This document shows, one piece after another, positions 29,274 through 38,747 of a stretch of DNA of 64,000 bases (positions within the stretch are counted from its first letter, which is position 1; every line of letters begins with the position of its first letter). This DNA is from Atopomonas hussainii. Lineage in GTDB: Bacteria; Pseudomonadota; Gammaproteobacteria; Pseudomonadales; Pseudomonadaceae. The stretch lies in the NCBI RefSeq assembly GCF_900109735.1, contig NZ_FOAS01000003.1, forward strand, positions 62,001 to 126,000, given 5' to 3'. The notes beneath the pieces were generated by a model that had not been told where the DNA came from, did not search any database, and saw only the letters and a list, made by a program, of their open reading frames with translations. Both the position numbers and the translations under genes were made by a program.

Positions 29274-29792
29274 TTATCCGTTATCTCTTAACGGCAGTTG
29301 ACGAGGACGCTCAAGCCACCCGCCCTCTCCATCAGGGACGATTTCCAAGACCTCAATCTTCCCGGCATCAATTGCGACAATCCTGCCGTGATTACGCCCC
29401 AGATAGTCGCCGACCATCACACGATGAACGCTTCCCGCACCGCTAACCAGAGCAAAAAGGCCGCGCTGATCACCCAAGGTGCCAACCATTGTAAACGTTT
29501 CGATATTGAAGCCTTCAAGGAACTGCTTCACGCGAGCTTCATCAGGCTTCACTTCTTTTTCGCCCTTCTGCCGCTGAACAACTTCAAACTTAACGGGAGG
29601 CTGGAAGGGGGAGCGCATATTAACCGCACTGTAGGCAAAAGCCTCATAGGGCGTAAACTGAGGCAACGGCTCAATACTACCCTTTGGCTTAGCCCTAACC
29701 TCATCCATAAAGGCATTTAAGTCACTAAAATCACCGCCCGTACAGCCAACCAAGAGGACAGAAAGAAGAGAAACACCCAGCATCCCTTTCAT
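29274..29792 (-). CDS. pilP: Type IV pilus assembly lipoprotein
   Basis: A 172-residue inner-membrane lipoprotein with lipobox LLVGC (Cys17). A flexible N-terminal stretch carries the FTPYEAFAYSAVNMRSPF motif that binds the PilN-PilO pair, and a C-terminal beta domain contacts the PilQ secretin. It bridges the inner- and outer-membrane parts of the pilus machine. Its start shares a base with the pilO stop, so translation is coupled. Confidence 0.93.
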   Translation of the reverse strand: MKGMLGVSLLSVLLVGCTGGDFSDLNAFMDEVRAKPKGSIEPLPQFTPYEAFAYSAVNMRSPFQPPVKFEVVQRQKGEKEVKPDEARVKQFLEGFNIETFTMVGTLGDQRGLFALVSGAGSVHRVMVGDYLGRNHGRIVAIDAGKIEVLEIVPDGEGGWLERPRQLPLRDNG

Positions 29793-30418
29793 TACTTAGC
29801 CCCCTTATCGTTATAGCGATAGGTTTTTGCCGTAATACTCATACGCAACCTAGAAGCGCCAGCTTGATCTGCCTTCTCTGGCACAATTTCAAAATCGTGC
29901 AAAGTAACAATGCGAGGCAAAGCCGCGACACCGCTAACGAAAGTAGCCAGATCGTGATAACCGCCAACAACCGAAATCAAAATTGGCAACTCAATATAAA
30001 ACTGCTGGGCAACCTCAGGCTGAAGTTTTATTTCCTCAAACTCCAAACCTGCACCAAGCCCTGTACGAGTGATATCTTCGAGCAAGCCAGGCACTTCTGT
30101 ATCACTCGGAAGCTGACGAAGCAAAGCGCCAAATGACGCTTCCATTTCAACCATCTGCTCTTTATAAGCTTCCAAGTTCGCCGCTTGAAACGCTTTACGC
30201 TGAAAATCTTGTTTTAAATTTGATTCTTTAGAGATTGCCGCATCCAAGCTTCCTTGCAAATCTTTTAGGTAGAAGTTATACCCCAAAAAAAGAACTAGGA
30301 TAAACACCAAAACACAAGCTATTACCTTTACTGCTGCTGGCCAAGAACCGACATTTTCAAAATCAAGATCATTAAGATCGAAATCTTTCAAGCCCTGCAG
30401 GCTTTGCTGAAAGCTCAT
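29792..30418 (-). CDS. pilO: Type IV pilus alignment protein
   Basis: A 208-residue bitopic protein: a short cytoplasmic N-terminus, one membrane helix near residues 30-50 (VIACVLVFILVLFLGYNF), a coiled coil, and a ferredoxin-like periplasmic domain. It pairs with PilN and PilP to form the alignment complex. It overlaps pilN by four bases. The pilN-pilO-pilP stretch is visibly richer in A+T than aroB or gltB. Confidence 0.93.
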   Translation of the reverse strand: MSFQQSLQGLKDFDLNDLDFENVGSWPAAVKVIACVLVFILVLFLGYNFYLKDLQGSLDAAISKESNLKQDFQRKAFQAANLEAYKEQMVEMEASFGALLRQLPSDTEVPGLLEDITRTGLGAGLEFEEIKLQPEVAQQFYIELPILISVVGGYHDLATFVSGVAALPRIVTLHDFEIVPEKADQAGASRLRMSITAKTYRYNDKGAK

Positions 30419-30980
30419 TTACCAGACTCCTCTGCTTTCGGCGCCACACGGGTAACTGTCAAAGCAAAACTATTTCTCTGCTCCACCTCCCCCTGAGTTA
30501 GAGCCTTCACACCCGTCAACACCGGCCCATTAAGCCAGTCAGACGCATCCAGTTGCCGCATCAGCTTGGAAACACGGTTATTAGACTCTGCCATACCCTC
30601 GACTGATATTTGCTGACCTTTACTGCTCAACTTGGTAAAGAAAACACCATCAGGAAGCGTACGCACCAGCTCATCAAAGCCACGAACAATGACCGGTCGA
30701 TTACCCTGTAAGTCGGAAATAATTTTCATCCGCTCAAGCAACTGCTTACGACGCTCTTGCAGTTCTTTAATTTCAGAAATACGCGCATCTAGGACAGCAA
30801 TTTCCTTGCGCAGATACTCAGCGCGAGCATTTTGATACTCAATTTGCGAGGAAAGGTATTGCCCGCCCAGAAACACCAAGCCAGCAGCCACCATTAACAC
30901 CCCCATGATTGAGGCAATAAAGCGTTGCTTGCGCTCTTCGCGGAGTTTTTCGCGCCACGGTAAAAGGTTAATTTTTGCCA

Positions 30981-30981
<1 letters not shown>
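30415..30981 (-). CDS. pilN: Type IV pilus assembly protein
   Basis: A 188-residue bitopic protein. The N-terminal motif INLLPWRE (residues 4-11) inserts into the groove of PilM in the cytoplasm, a membrane helix follows near 24-44, then a coiled coil and a ferredoxin-like periplasmic domain that pairs with PilO. The start overlaps the pilM stop (TAATG). Full length. Confidence 0.95.
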
Positions 30982-32069
<1,088 letters not shown>

Positions 32070-32094
32070 TTACGGACGATTTATGTTTTTCAAC

Positions 32095-32123
32095 ATTAAA
32101 TAACAGACTTGACAGAAGCGCAA
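32095..32123 (-). promoter_or_regulatory. Candidate sigma-70 promoter of pilM
   Basis: On the minus strand TTGCGC (32118-32123) and TTTAAT (32095-32100) are separated by 17 bases, placed about 50 bases before the pilM GTG. The fit to consensus is moderate. Confidence 0.4.
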
Positions 32124-32148
32124 ATAGCTCACCACGAAAAAATCCGCG

Positions 32149-32154
32149 TATAAT
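32149..32154 (+). promoter_or_regulatory. Candidate -10 box of ponA
   Basis: A perfect TATAAT, 70 bases before the ponA ATG at 32224. No good -35 is seen at normal spacing. Transcription from here would begin after the in-frame GTG at 32155, which supports the ATG 32224 start. Confidence 0.45.
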
Positions 32155-32223
32155 GTGAAGCGCTTCCTCCTGTCCTCATCCGCATTTCTTAACCTGTTAT
32201 TTTTTCAGGACTTTCTCAGCCCC

Positions 32224-34668
32224 ATGCGCGTTATTAAGTTTTTCTGGTGGTCGCTGCTGGCGTTGCTTTGCGCACCCATCATGGCTCTAAGCGGTGCCTT
32301 TCTGTACCTCAACCCCACCCTGCCCGACGTCGACGCTCTGAAGTCGGTGCAGTTGCAGATCCCTCTGCGCGTCTACAGCCAGGATCAGCGCTTGATCGCC
32401 GAATTTGGCGAAATGCGCCGCAACCCCATCACGATCGAGCAAGTGCCGCAGGATTTTGTCCATGCGTTACTGGCCGCTGAAGACGACAACTTTCAACATC
32501 ATTATGGCGTCGATGTAAAAAGCTTGATGCGCGCTGCCGCTCAATTATTGCAAAGCGGGCGCATTCAAACGGGCGGCTCGACCATCACCATGCAGGTGGC
32601 GAAAAACTTCTTCCTCTCCAGTGAGCGTAGCTTCTCGCGCAAACTGAATGAGATCCTGCTGGCATTACAGATCGAACGTCAGCTGAGCAAGGATGAAATT
32701 CTTGAGCTGTACGTGAACAAGATTTACCTCGGCAACCGCGCCTACGGCATTGAGGCGGCTGCCAATGTTTACTACGGCAAAGGCATCCAAGAGCTCTCTC
32801 TCGCGCAGCTAGCGATGATCGCTGGCCTGCCCAAAGCGCCTTCGCGCTTCAACCCGCTGGTCAACCCTGAGCGCGCTAAAGAGCGACGTGACTGGATTCT
32901 CGGCCGCATGAACAAGCTGGGCTATATCGACGAGCCAAGCCTGCAAGTGGCACTGAGCGCCCCAGTGGATGCTCGCTATCACGTGCCCAGCCCCGAAGTC
33001 AGCGCCCCCTATATTGCCGAAATGGCCCGCGCGGAGATGGTCGGCCGCTATGGCAGCGCGGCGTATACCGACGGCTTCAATGTGTTCGTCACCATCAACA
33101 GTGAGCGACAGCAAATTGCCAATCAGGCACTGCGTAAAGGCCTGATTGAGTACGACCACCGCCACGGCTATCGCGGTCCGGAAGCGCGCCTTGGTGACAA
33201 GCCACTTGCCGAACAACTGCAACGCCTCAGCCAACTCAGCACCATGAACGGCATGGAGCCAGCGCTAGTCACCAGCGTTGAGGCCAGCGGCCTGATGGCG
33301 CGCCTGCGCAATGGCGAAGAGCACGTAGTGGCCTGGGACAGCATGAAATGGGCACGCCCGTTCATCAACAGCCGCAGCATGGGTGCCAGCCCCAAGCAGC
33401 CCGCTGACGTGGTGCAAGTGGGCGATATCATTCGCCTTGAGAAAATTACTAAAGACGAGGTGCAGAGCTGGCAGTTTGCCCAAGTACCCAAAGCGCAAAG
33501 CGCACTGGTATCGCTCAACCCGCACACAGGGGCAATTGAAGCACTTGTCGGCGGCTTCTCGTTTGAGCAAAGCAACTACAACCGCGCCGTGCAGGCCAAG
33601 CGCCAGCCGGGCTCCAGCTTTAAGCCGTTTATCTATGCTGCCGCGCTGGACAAGGGCTACTCCCCGGCCAGCCTAGTCAACGACGCACCGATCGTGTTTG
33701 TCGATGAGCATCTCGACAAGGTGTGGCGCCCGAAGAATGACAACAACACGTTCCTCGGCCCCATTACCCTACGCGAAGCGCTGTATCGCTCACGCAACTT
33801 AGTGTCGATTCGCCTGCTGCAAGACATCGGCATCGACTACGCACTGAAATACGCTCAGCTGTTTGGCTTCGAGCCCGACGACCTGCCGCGCAATTACTCG
33901 CTCGCCTTGGGCACCGCCAGCCTCACGCCGATGCAAATCGCCACGGGCTGGAGTGTGTTTGCCAACGGTGGTTACCAGATCAAACCCTACTTGATCGAAC
34001 GCATCACCGACCGCGACGGCAAAGAGCTGTTCAGCACCCTGCCGCCAGCTAAACAAACCACCGCGCTCGACCAAGAAGAAACCGGCGAAAGTATGAGCCT
34101 TAGCCAACTGGCTGCCGAAGTCGCCGCGAACGAGGCTGCCGTCGAAGACCTGCACATGCAGCAAGTAATCGACGAGCGCACCGCTTACCTGATGACCAGC
34201 ATGCTGCAAGACGTGATCCGTCGCGGCACCGGGCGGCGCGCATTAGCCTTAGGGCGCAGCGACTTGGCCGGCAAAACCGGCACCACCAACGACAGCAAAG
34301 ATGCCTGGTTCTCCGGCTACAACGCCGACCTAGTGACCACTGTCTGGGTCGGCTTCGACCAGCCGGAAAGCCTCGGCCGCAACGAGTACGGCGGCACCGC
34401 AGCCCTGCCCATCTGGATGAGCTACATGGGCGCCGCATTGCAAGACATGCCCAACCATCTGCCCAGCGAACCGGCTGGCATGGTGAGCATGCGCGTAGAC
34501 CCCAACACGGGCCGCGCCGCCGCACCGGGCGCCAACGATGCCTATTTCGAAGTGTTCAAATCAGAACACACGCCACCGCCGGCCGAGCCGATTGGCAGCT
34601 TCCCGCAGGACAACTACGGTGGCGCGCCCAGCGCTGGCGGTAGCGCTGCACCGATTGACTTGTTCTAA
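32224..34668 (+). CDS. ponA: Penicillin-binding protein 1A (bifunctional peptidoglycan synthase)
   Basis: An 814-residue class A PBP. One N-terminal membrane helix (about residues 5-28) precedes the GT51 glycosyltransferase domain (EDDNFQHHYGVD with the catalytic glutamate, GGSTITMQVAKN, RKLNEILLALQIE). An OB-like insert follows, then a transpeptidase domain with SSFK (in PGSSFKPFIY), SRN and KTGTTND. It polymerises and cross-links peptidoglycan in the periplasm. I use ATG 32224 (MRVIKFFWW), which puts the helix at the N-terminus; the in-frame GTG 32155 overlaps a -10 box. Divergent from pilM, as in other pseudomonads. Confidence 0.95.
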   Translation: MRVIKFFWWSLLALLCAPIMALSGAFLYLNPTLPDVDALKSVQLQIPLRVYSQDQRLIAEFGEMRRNPITIEQVPQDFVHALLAAEDDNFQHHYGVDVKSLMRAAAQLLQSGRIQTGGSTITMQVAKNFFLSSERSFSRKLNEILLALQIERQLSKDEILELYVNKIYLGNRAYGIEAAANVYYGKGIQELSLAQLAMIAGLPKAPSRFNPLVNPERAKERRDWILGRMNKLGYIDEPSLQVALSAPVDARYHVPSPEVSAPYIAEMARAEMVGRYGSAAYTDGFNVFVTINSERQQIANQALRKGLIEYDHRHGYRGPEARLGDKPLAEQLQRLSQLSTMNGMEPALVTSVEASGLMARLRNGEEHVVAWDSMKWARPFINSRSMGASPKQPADVVQVGDIIRLEKITKDEVQSWQFAQVPKAQSALVSLNPHTGAIEALVGGFSFEQSNYNRAVQAKRQPGSSFKPFIYAAALDKGYSPASLVNDAPIVFVDEHLDKVWRPKNDNNTFLGPITLREALYRSRNLVSIRLLQDIGIDYALKYAQLFGFEPDDLPRNYSLALGTASLTPMQIATGWSVFANGGYQIKPYLIERITDRDGKELFSTLPPAKQTTALDQEETGESMSLSQLAAEVAANEAAVEDLHMQQVIDERTAYLMTSMLQDVIRRGTGRRALALGRSDLAGKTGTTNDSKDAWFSGYNADLVTTVWVGFDQPESLGRNEYGGTAALPIWMSYMGAALQDMPNHLPSEPAGMVSMRVDPNTGRAAAPGANDAYFEVFKSEHTPPPAEPIGSFPQDNYGGAPSAGGSAAPIDLF

Positions 34669-34694
34669 GCGCTTAGCCGCCAGCCAACCCCAAC

Positions 34695-34725
34695 AAAAAA
34701 GCCCCGCATTCGCGGGGCTTTTTTT
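34695..34725. terminator. Bidirectional terminator between ponA and maeB
   Basis: A GCCCCGC/GCGGGGC stem (34701-34707 with 34712-34718) is flanked by A6 and T8, the classic form for converging genes. Confidence 0.92.
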
Positions 34726-34736
34726 ACACGGCGCGG

Positions 34737-36005
34737 TTAGCGCTTAAACACGTCATCCACACTGCCCAGCGGATAGTGCGCCGGATACGGCAGCGAAGCG
34801 ACGCCACTGTCGACCGCCGCTTGCGCTACAGCTGCGGAAACCACAGAAATCAGGCGCGGGTCCAACGGCTTAGGAATGATGTACTCAGTGCCGTATTCCA
34901 GCTTATCCACGCCATACGCGGTCAGTACTTCTTGCGGCACTGGCTCTTTGGCCAGATCACGCAGGGCGTAGGCAGCGGCGATCTTCATCTCTTCATTGAT
35001 GCGCGTCGCACGCACGTCTAGCGCACCGCGGAAGATGAAGGGGAAGCCCAGCACGTTGTTCACTTGGTTCGGGTAGTCCGAACGACCGGTGGCCATGATC
35101 AGGTCAGAGCGGGTTTGATGGGCCAGCTCAGGCTGAATTTCTGGGTCCGGGTTAGAGCAGGCAAACACCACCGGATTCGGCGCCATGCGCTTGAGGTCTT
35201 CCGGCGACAGCAGGTTAGCGCCCGACAGACCAACGAACACATCCGCACCGTCCATGGCATCGCTTAAGGTGCGTGCAGCGGTTTCGTGGGCGAACATAGC
35301 TTTGTACTGGTTCAGGTCATCACGACCGGCGTGAATCACGCCTTTGCGGTCAAGCATGAAGATGTTTTCGATCTTCGCGCCCATGCTCACCAGCAACTTC
35401 ATGCACGCGATGGCCGCCGCACCGGCGCCCAAACACACGATGCGCGCGTCTTCAATCTTCTTGTTGGCGATTTCCAGCGCATTGAGCATGCCGGCAGCGG
35501 TCACAATGGCGGTGCCGTGCTGGTCATCGTGGAAGACCGGAATGTCGCACTGCTCAATCAGTGCGCGCTCGATTTCAAAGCACTCAGGAGCCTTGATGTC
35601 TTCGAGGTTGATGCCACCGAAGGTAATCGAGATGCGCTTAACGGTATCGATAAACGCTTGCGGGCTTTCTGAGGCCACTTCGATGTCGAACACGTCCACA
35701 CCGGCAAAACGCTTGAATAAAACACCCTTGCCTTCCATCACCGGCTTGGAGGCCAGCGGGCCCAAGTTACCTAAGCCCAAAATCGCCGTGCCGTCGGAAA
35801 TCACCGCGACCAAGTTGCCCTTGGCGGTGTACTTGTAGGCATCTTCCGGATCTTTCGCAATCTCACGCACAGGCTCTGCCACACCGGGGCTGTAGGCCAA
35901 GGTCAGGTCACGCGCCGTGGCGGTGGGTTTGCTGATTTCTACGCTGATTTTGCCCGGACGGGGCTCGGCGTGATACGCGAGTGCAGCTTGTTTCAGATCA
36001 GACAT
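34737..36005 (-). CDS. NAD(P)-dependent malic enzyme (short form)
   Basis: A 422-residue malic enzyme that decarboxylates malate to pyruvate with reduction of NAD(P). It lacks the phosphotransacetylase-like C-terminal half of MaeB, so it is the short bacterial form common in Pseudomonas. The malic domain has [12 protein letters not shown] and [19 protein letters not shown]. The metal-binding region is [11 protein letters not shown] and the cofactor fold is [13 protein letters not shown]. The start is ATG 36005 ([12 protein letters not shown]); nine extra codons from an upstream in-frame start are not supported. Confidence 0.93.
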   Translation of the reverse strand: MSDLKQAALAYHAEPRPGKISVEISKPTATARDLTLAYSPGVAEPVREIAKDPEDAYKYTAKGNLVAVISDGTAILGLGNLGPLASKPVMEGKGVLFKRFAGVDVFDIEVASESPQAFIDTVKRISITFGGINLEDIKAPECFEIERALIEQCDIPVFHDDQHGTAIVTAAGMLNALEIANKKIEDARIVCLGAGAAAIACMKLLVSMGAKIENIFMLDRKGVIHAGRDDLNQYKAMFAHETAARTLSDAMDGADVFVGLSGANLLSPEDLKRMAPNPVVFACSNPDPEIQPELAHQTRSDLIMATGRSDYPNQVNNVLGFPFIFRGALDVRATRINEEMKIAAAYALRDLAKEPVPQEVLTAYGVDKLEYGTEYIIPKPLDPRLISVVSAAVAQAAVDSGVASLPYPAHYPLGSVDDVFKR

Positions 36006-36116
36006 GTCTACAGTTCCGGTTGGTGGTGACAACGGGGAGGTCGTCGAGCATACGAAAACTCCCCTAATCGCTCAAGAACAAAGCTCGACGCACAGGTCAA
36101 GATTCGCTCGCTGGGC

Positions 36117-37553
36117 TTACTTGACGACCTTAATCACCTGCCCGGCACGTACCTCGCCCTGCGGATACAGGCCATTGAGTAAGCGCAGCTGATTTTCGCC
36201 GTCGTCGTTAAATTTGCTCTTCGCCGCGAGGCTACGAATGGTTTCGCCGGCCTTGACCGTGTGTAGGCGAATGCGCAGCGGCTGCGCCAAGGCTTTTTCT
36301 TTGCTGGTCAGCGGGCGGAAGCTACGAATCACCCGCAAGAACTGATCGTCTTGCGTTTCAATCGGCGCTCGGCCTTTCACGGCTGCGACAAACAGGTAGG
36401 CGTACTTGTCGTGATAAAGCACCGCTAGGCGCCGCGCTTTGTCGCCGGGGATCATCGCGGCATAGCCGGTCACACCGGACTGATTGAGCTGAAACTCATC
36501 CACCAAGCGCTCGCGACCAAGCTTCTTGCGCAAGAACTCTTCGGGCGTCAGGCGCGCGTCTTTATCTTCCATGCCCATGATGATGAAGGCCTGCTCGTCG
36601 GACGTATGGCCGATCAGTTTATCCGGCTGATTGACTATGCCCCAGCCCGCTGGGTATTCGAGGGTGAAGTTCAAATCCGCATGATAAAAACGCTGCCCAC
36701 GGCGCACCCCCGAGGCAGCTGAGTCACCAAAGGCCATGCCATTAAGCGCCTGCAAGAAGGCCTCGCGATTCACCTCACCCGCGCCGCCACCAGGCACTTT
36801 GGCGATCACTTCTTGCAAACGGCGATCGTTATCGGGGTGGGTATCAAACAAACCGTGGTAACCGGTTTGCACGGGCTTGCCCTGCGCGGCAGCGCGAGCC
36901 TTGGCATAGTCCTCCTGCGCCTTGAGCACGCGCACCACTTGGATCATCGCCTGCGGGTCATAACCGGCGCGCGCTAAATACTGCGCACCGAAGCCGTCGG
37001 CTTCTAGCTCCATATCGCGGCCATAGCCACGCACCACGGCGGTGCCGAGCACGTTGGTCAAATCGCCCGCCGCGCCTACGCCGGTGCCGATTGCCACCAC
37101 GTTGGCAAGCACGCTAAGCGCGGTCGACTGGCCATGCTGGCGCACGCTATGTCGCGCAGTAACGTGGCCAATCTCATGACCCAACACCGCGGCCAACTCG
37201 GCTTCGGTGTTTAAGTAACTGAGCAGGCCGCGATGGATATAGATATAGCCACCGGGCAGCGCGAAGGCGTTGACATCCGGGCTATCCACCACAGTGAACT
37301 GGTAATTGAGATTACTGCGGTGACTGGCGCGCGCCATGCGCTGACCGATGCGCTCGACGTAAGCACGCAAGGCTTGGTCTTCCACCAAGCTGTATTGCTT
37401 GAGCACCTCTTGGTGATAGCGCTGGCCGAGGCTGACTTCGTCGCGCTCGCTCATCATCACAAAATCGGTTTTACCGGTGGCCGGGTTGACCGCGCATCCG
37501 GCGAGCAAACCCAACAGCAGCAGCGCCAATACGCTGCGCACACAAGACATCAT
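36117..37553 (-). CDS. M48-family lipoprotein metalloprotease with C-terminal LysM-like domain
   Basis: A 478-residue lipoprotein: signal peptide with lipobox LLAGC (Cys near residue 18), then a zinc-protease domain with HEIGH in VLGHEIGHVTARH and a distal ELEADGFGAQYLARAGYDP that supplies the third ligand. The C-terminus resembles a LysM-type peptidoglycan-binding domain (VKAGETIRSLAAKS). It is related to BepA/LoiP-type quality-control proteases of the outer membrane. The substrate is unknown. Start ATG 37553 forms an ATGA overlap with the nuclease gene, which supports it over ATG 37559. The lipid anchor and wall-binding domain fit a periplasmic role. Confidence 0.88.
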   Translation of the reverse strand: MMSCVRSVLALLLLGLLAGCAVNPATGKTDFVMMSERDEVSLGQRYHQEVLKQYSLVEDQALRAYVERIGQRMARASHRSNLNYQFTVVDSPDVNAFALPGGYIYIHRGLLSYLNTEAELAAVLGHEIGHVTARHSVRQHGQSTALSVLANVVAIGTGVGAAGDLTNVLGTAVVRGYGRDMELEADGFGAQYLARAGYDPQAMIQVVRVLKAQEDYAKARAAAQGKPVQTGYHGLFDTHPDNDRRLQEVIAKVPGGGAGEVNREAFLQALNGMAFGDSAASGVRRGQRFYHADLNFTLEYPAGWGIVNQPDKLIGHTSDEQAFIIMGMEDKDARLTPEEFLRKKLGRERLVDEFQLNQSGVTGYAAMIPGDKARRLAVLYHDKYAYLFVAAVKGRAPIETQDDQFLRVIRSFRPLTSKEKALAQPLRIRLHTVKAGETIRSLAAKSKFNDDGENQLRLLNGLYPQGEVRAGQVIKVVK

Positions 37554-38326
37554 GGCCATTCCCTCAACATGCTTGGATGCTGCAAGTCTACCAACCAACG
37601 CGCGCGCCCGCTGGCGGCCACCTCGCGCTGACGATCGCGCCACCAGCCTTTGACCAGCCACTGGCGCGCTTGCAGCTGCGTATCACTGGGCCAGACCTGT
37701 TTAGCATGCGCCCAAGCAATACGCGCCACGGCGCCGTTTTCCAGCTCTAGCCAGATACCACCACGATTGCGCTGCACCGTTTTAACGCGCGCCAGCAAAG
37801 GCTGAAACCCTGCCTGCTGCACGTGCGCACTCAAGGGGCGCGACCACACACCACGCTTGCCCTGCTGCGCCACGCGTTCGGCCGCCAAGTGACAAGCGGC
37901 AAGCTGAGTGTTCGGCGCTATCGCCACTTGCCAGCCCAAGCCATCACGCAGCAAGTGCTCCTCAAGATTACTGCCGCTGCGAGTGAAACCGTGCGCTAAG
38001 GTACGGCCGTAGTGATCCTGGCGATCGCGCCCGAGCAGCAAGCCGACTTCACCACCACTAGCGCTCAACTCAGCCTGCAAGGCGCGCCGTGCCTGCTCAG
38101 CAAACGGCTCGGCGCTGCGCCCTTGGCGCGCCAGCTCAGGCGTATTGATGCCAATTAAGCGCACGCTCCGGCCATCGGCGAGCTTTAGCGTATCGCCATC
38201 CACCACCTTAGCCACCGTATGCCACGTGAGCTTGGTGGGTGCCTCACAGGCGGCTTGCACAAAACCCATGGGCACAAAAAAGGCGCTGATCATCAGCGCC
38301 TTTTTTACTAGCTTGCCAAGCTGCAT
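37550..38326 (-). CDS. Exported thermonuclease (SNase) homologue
   Basis: A 258-residue secreted nuclease-like protein. The signal peptide runs from MQLGKLVKK to about GFVQAA. The staphylococcal-nuclease fold follows, with VVDGDTLKL, RLIGINTPEL (arginine and glutamate of the active site) and HYGRTLAHGF (second arginine). It probably cleaves nucleic acid in the periplasm or medium; the catalytic set looks intact. I choose ATG 38326, because it gives a full signal peptide with a basic head and has a weak GCGAG upstream; earlier in-frame starts run into rpmE. The rpmE terminator hairpin lies inside the signal-peptide codons, which is unusual. Confidence 0.82.
   Translation of the reverse strand: MQLGKLVKKALMISAFFVPMGFVQAACEAPTKLTWHTVAKVVDGDTLKLADGRSVRLIGINTPELARQGRSAEPFAEQARRALQAELSASGGEVGLLLGRDRQDHYGRTLAHGFTRSGSNLEEHLLRDGLGWQVAIAPNTQLAACHLAAERVAQQGKRGVWSRPLSAHVQQAGFQPLLARVKTVQRNRGGIWLELENGAVARIAWAHAKQVWPSDTQLQARQWLVKGWWRDRQREVAASGRARWLVDLQHPSMLREWP
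38276..38306 (-). terminator. Rho-independent terminator after rpmE, inside the nuclease gene start
   Basis: A GGCGCTGA/TCAGCGCC stem flanked by A6 and T6. It lies 43 bases past the rpmE stop and within the codons for residues 8-17 of the nuclease signal peptide. Confidence 0.85.
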
Positions 38327-38348
38327 CAGCTTGCTCGCCACAGCAAGA

Positions 38349-38564
38349 TTACTTCTTGCTGCTAACCACGCCGAAGCGCTGCTTGAAGCGATCGATACGG
38401 CCGCCAGCGTCAACGATCTTCTGCTTGCCGGTGTAGAACGGGTGGCAAGAAGCGCAAACGTCCAGGTGGATCGGGGCGCACAGGGTAGAGCGAGTCTTGA
38501 TGGTGGCACCGCAGCTGCAGGTAGCTTCGATGTCTTCGTAGCGCGGATGGATATCAGCTTTCAT
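38349..38564 (-). CDS. rpmE: 50S ribosomal protein L31
   Basis: A 71-residue ribosomal protein of the zinc-binding (C+) type: Cys16, Cys18, Cys37 and Cys40 in CSCG and CASCHPFY form the metal site. Zinc-free paralogues replace this form under zinc limitation in many bacteria; no such paralogue is in the window. The gene is monocistronic, with a promoter in the gap shared with priA and a strong terminator downstream. Confidence 0.97.
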   Translation of the reverse strand: MKADIHPRYEDIEATCSCGATIKTRSTLCAPIHLDVCASCHPFYTGKQKIVDAGGRIDRFKQRFGVVSSKK

Positions 38565-38661
38565 GGGAGATCCTCATTAAGAGTAGTGCCGCCACCCATC
38601 CGACTTGAACGGGCACCGCACGCATTAACACAGCCAGCGCTGTGCGGAAAAATAGGGCGGC

Positions 38662-38689
38662 ATCATACCAGAGTGCGGCAGGTGGGCAA
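38662..38689 (-). promoter_or_regulatory. Candidate sigma-70 promoter of rpmE
   Basis: On the minus strand TTGCCC (38684-38689) and TATGAT (38662-38667) are 16 bases apart, about 100 bases before rpmE. Confidence 0.5.
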
Positions 38690-38747
38690 GACTTTTGCGC
38701 CTGCGTGCTATGCTCGCCGGCCCGTATTTATTCGCCGTGGCTGCCCT

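Noticed and set aside
32109-32154. TTGACA (32109-32114) with TATAAT (32149-32154) as one promoter for ponA
   Set aside because: The spacing is 34 bases, far from the 17 needed. Only the -10 box is kept as a candidate.
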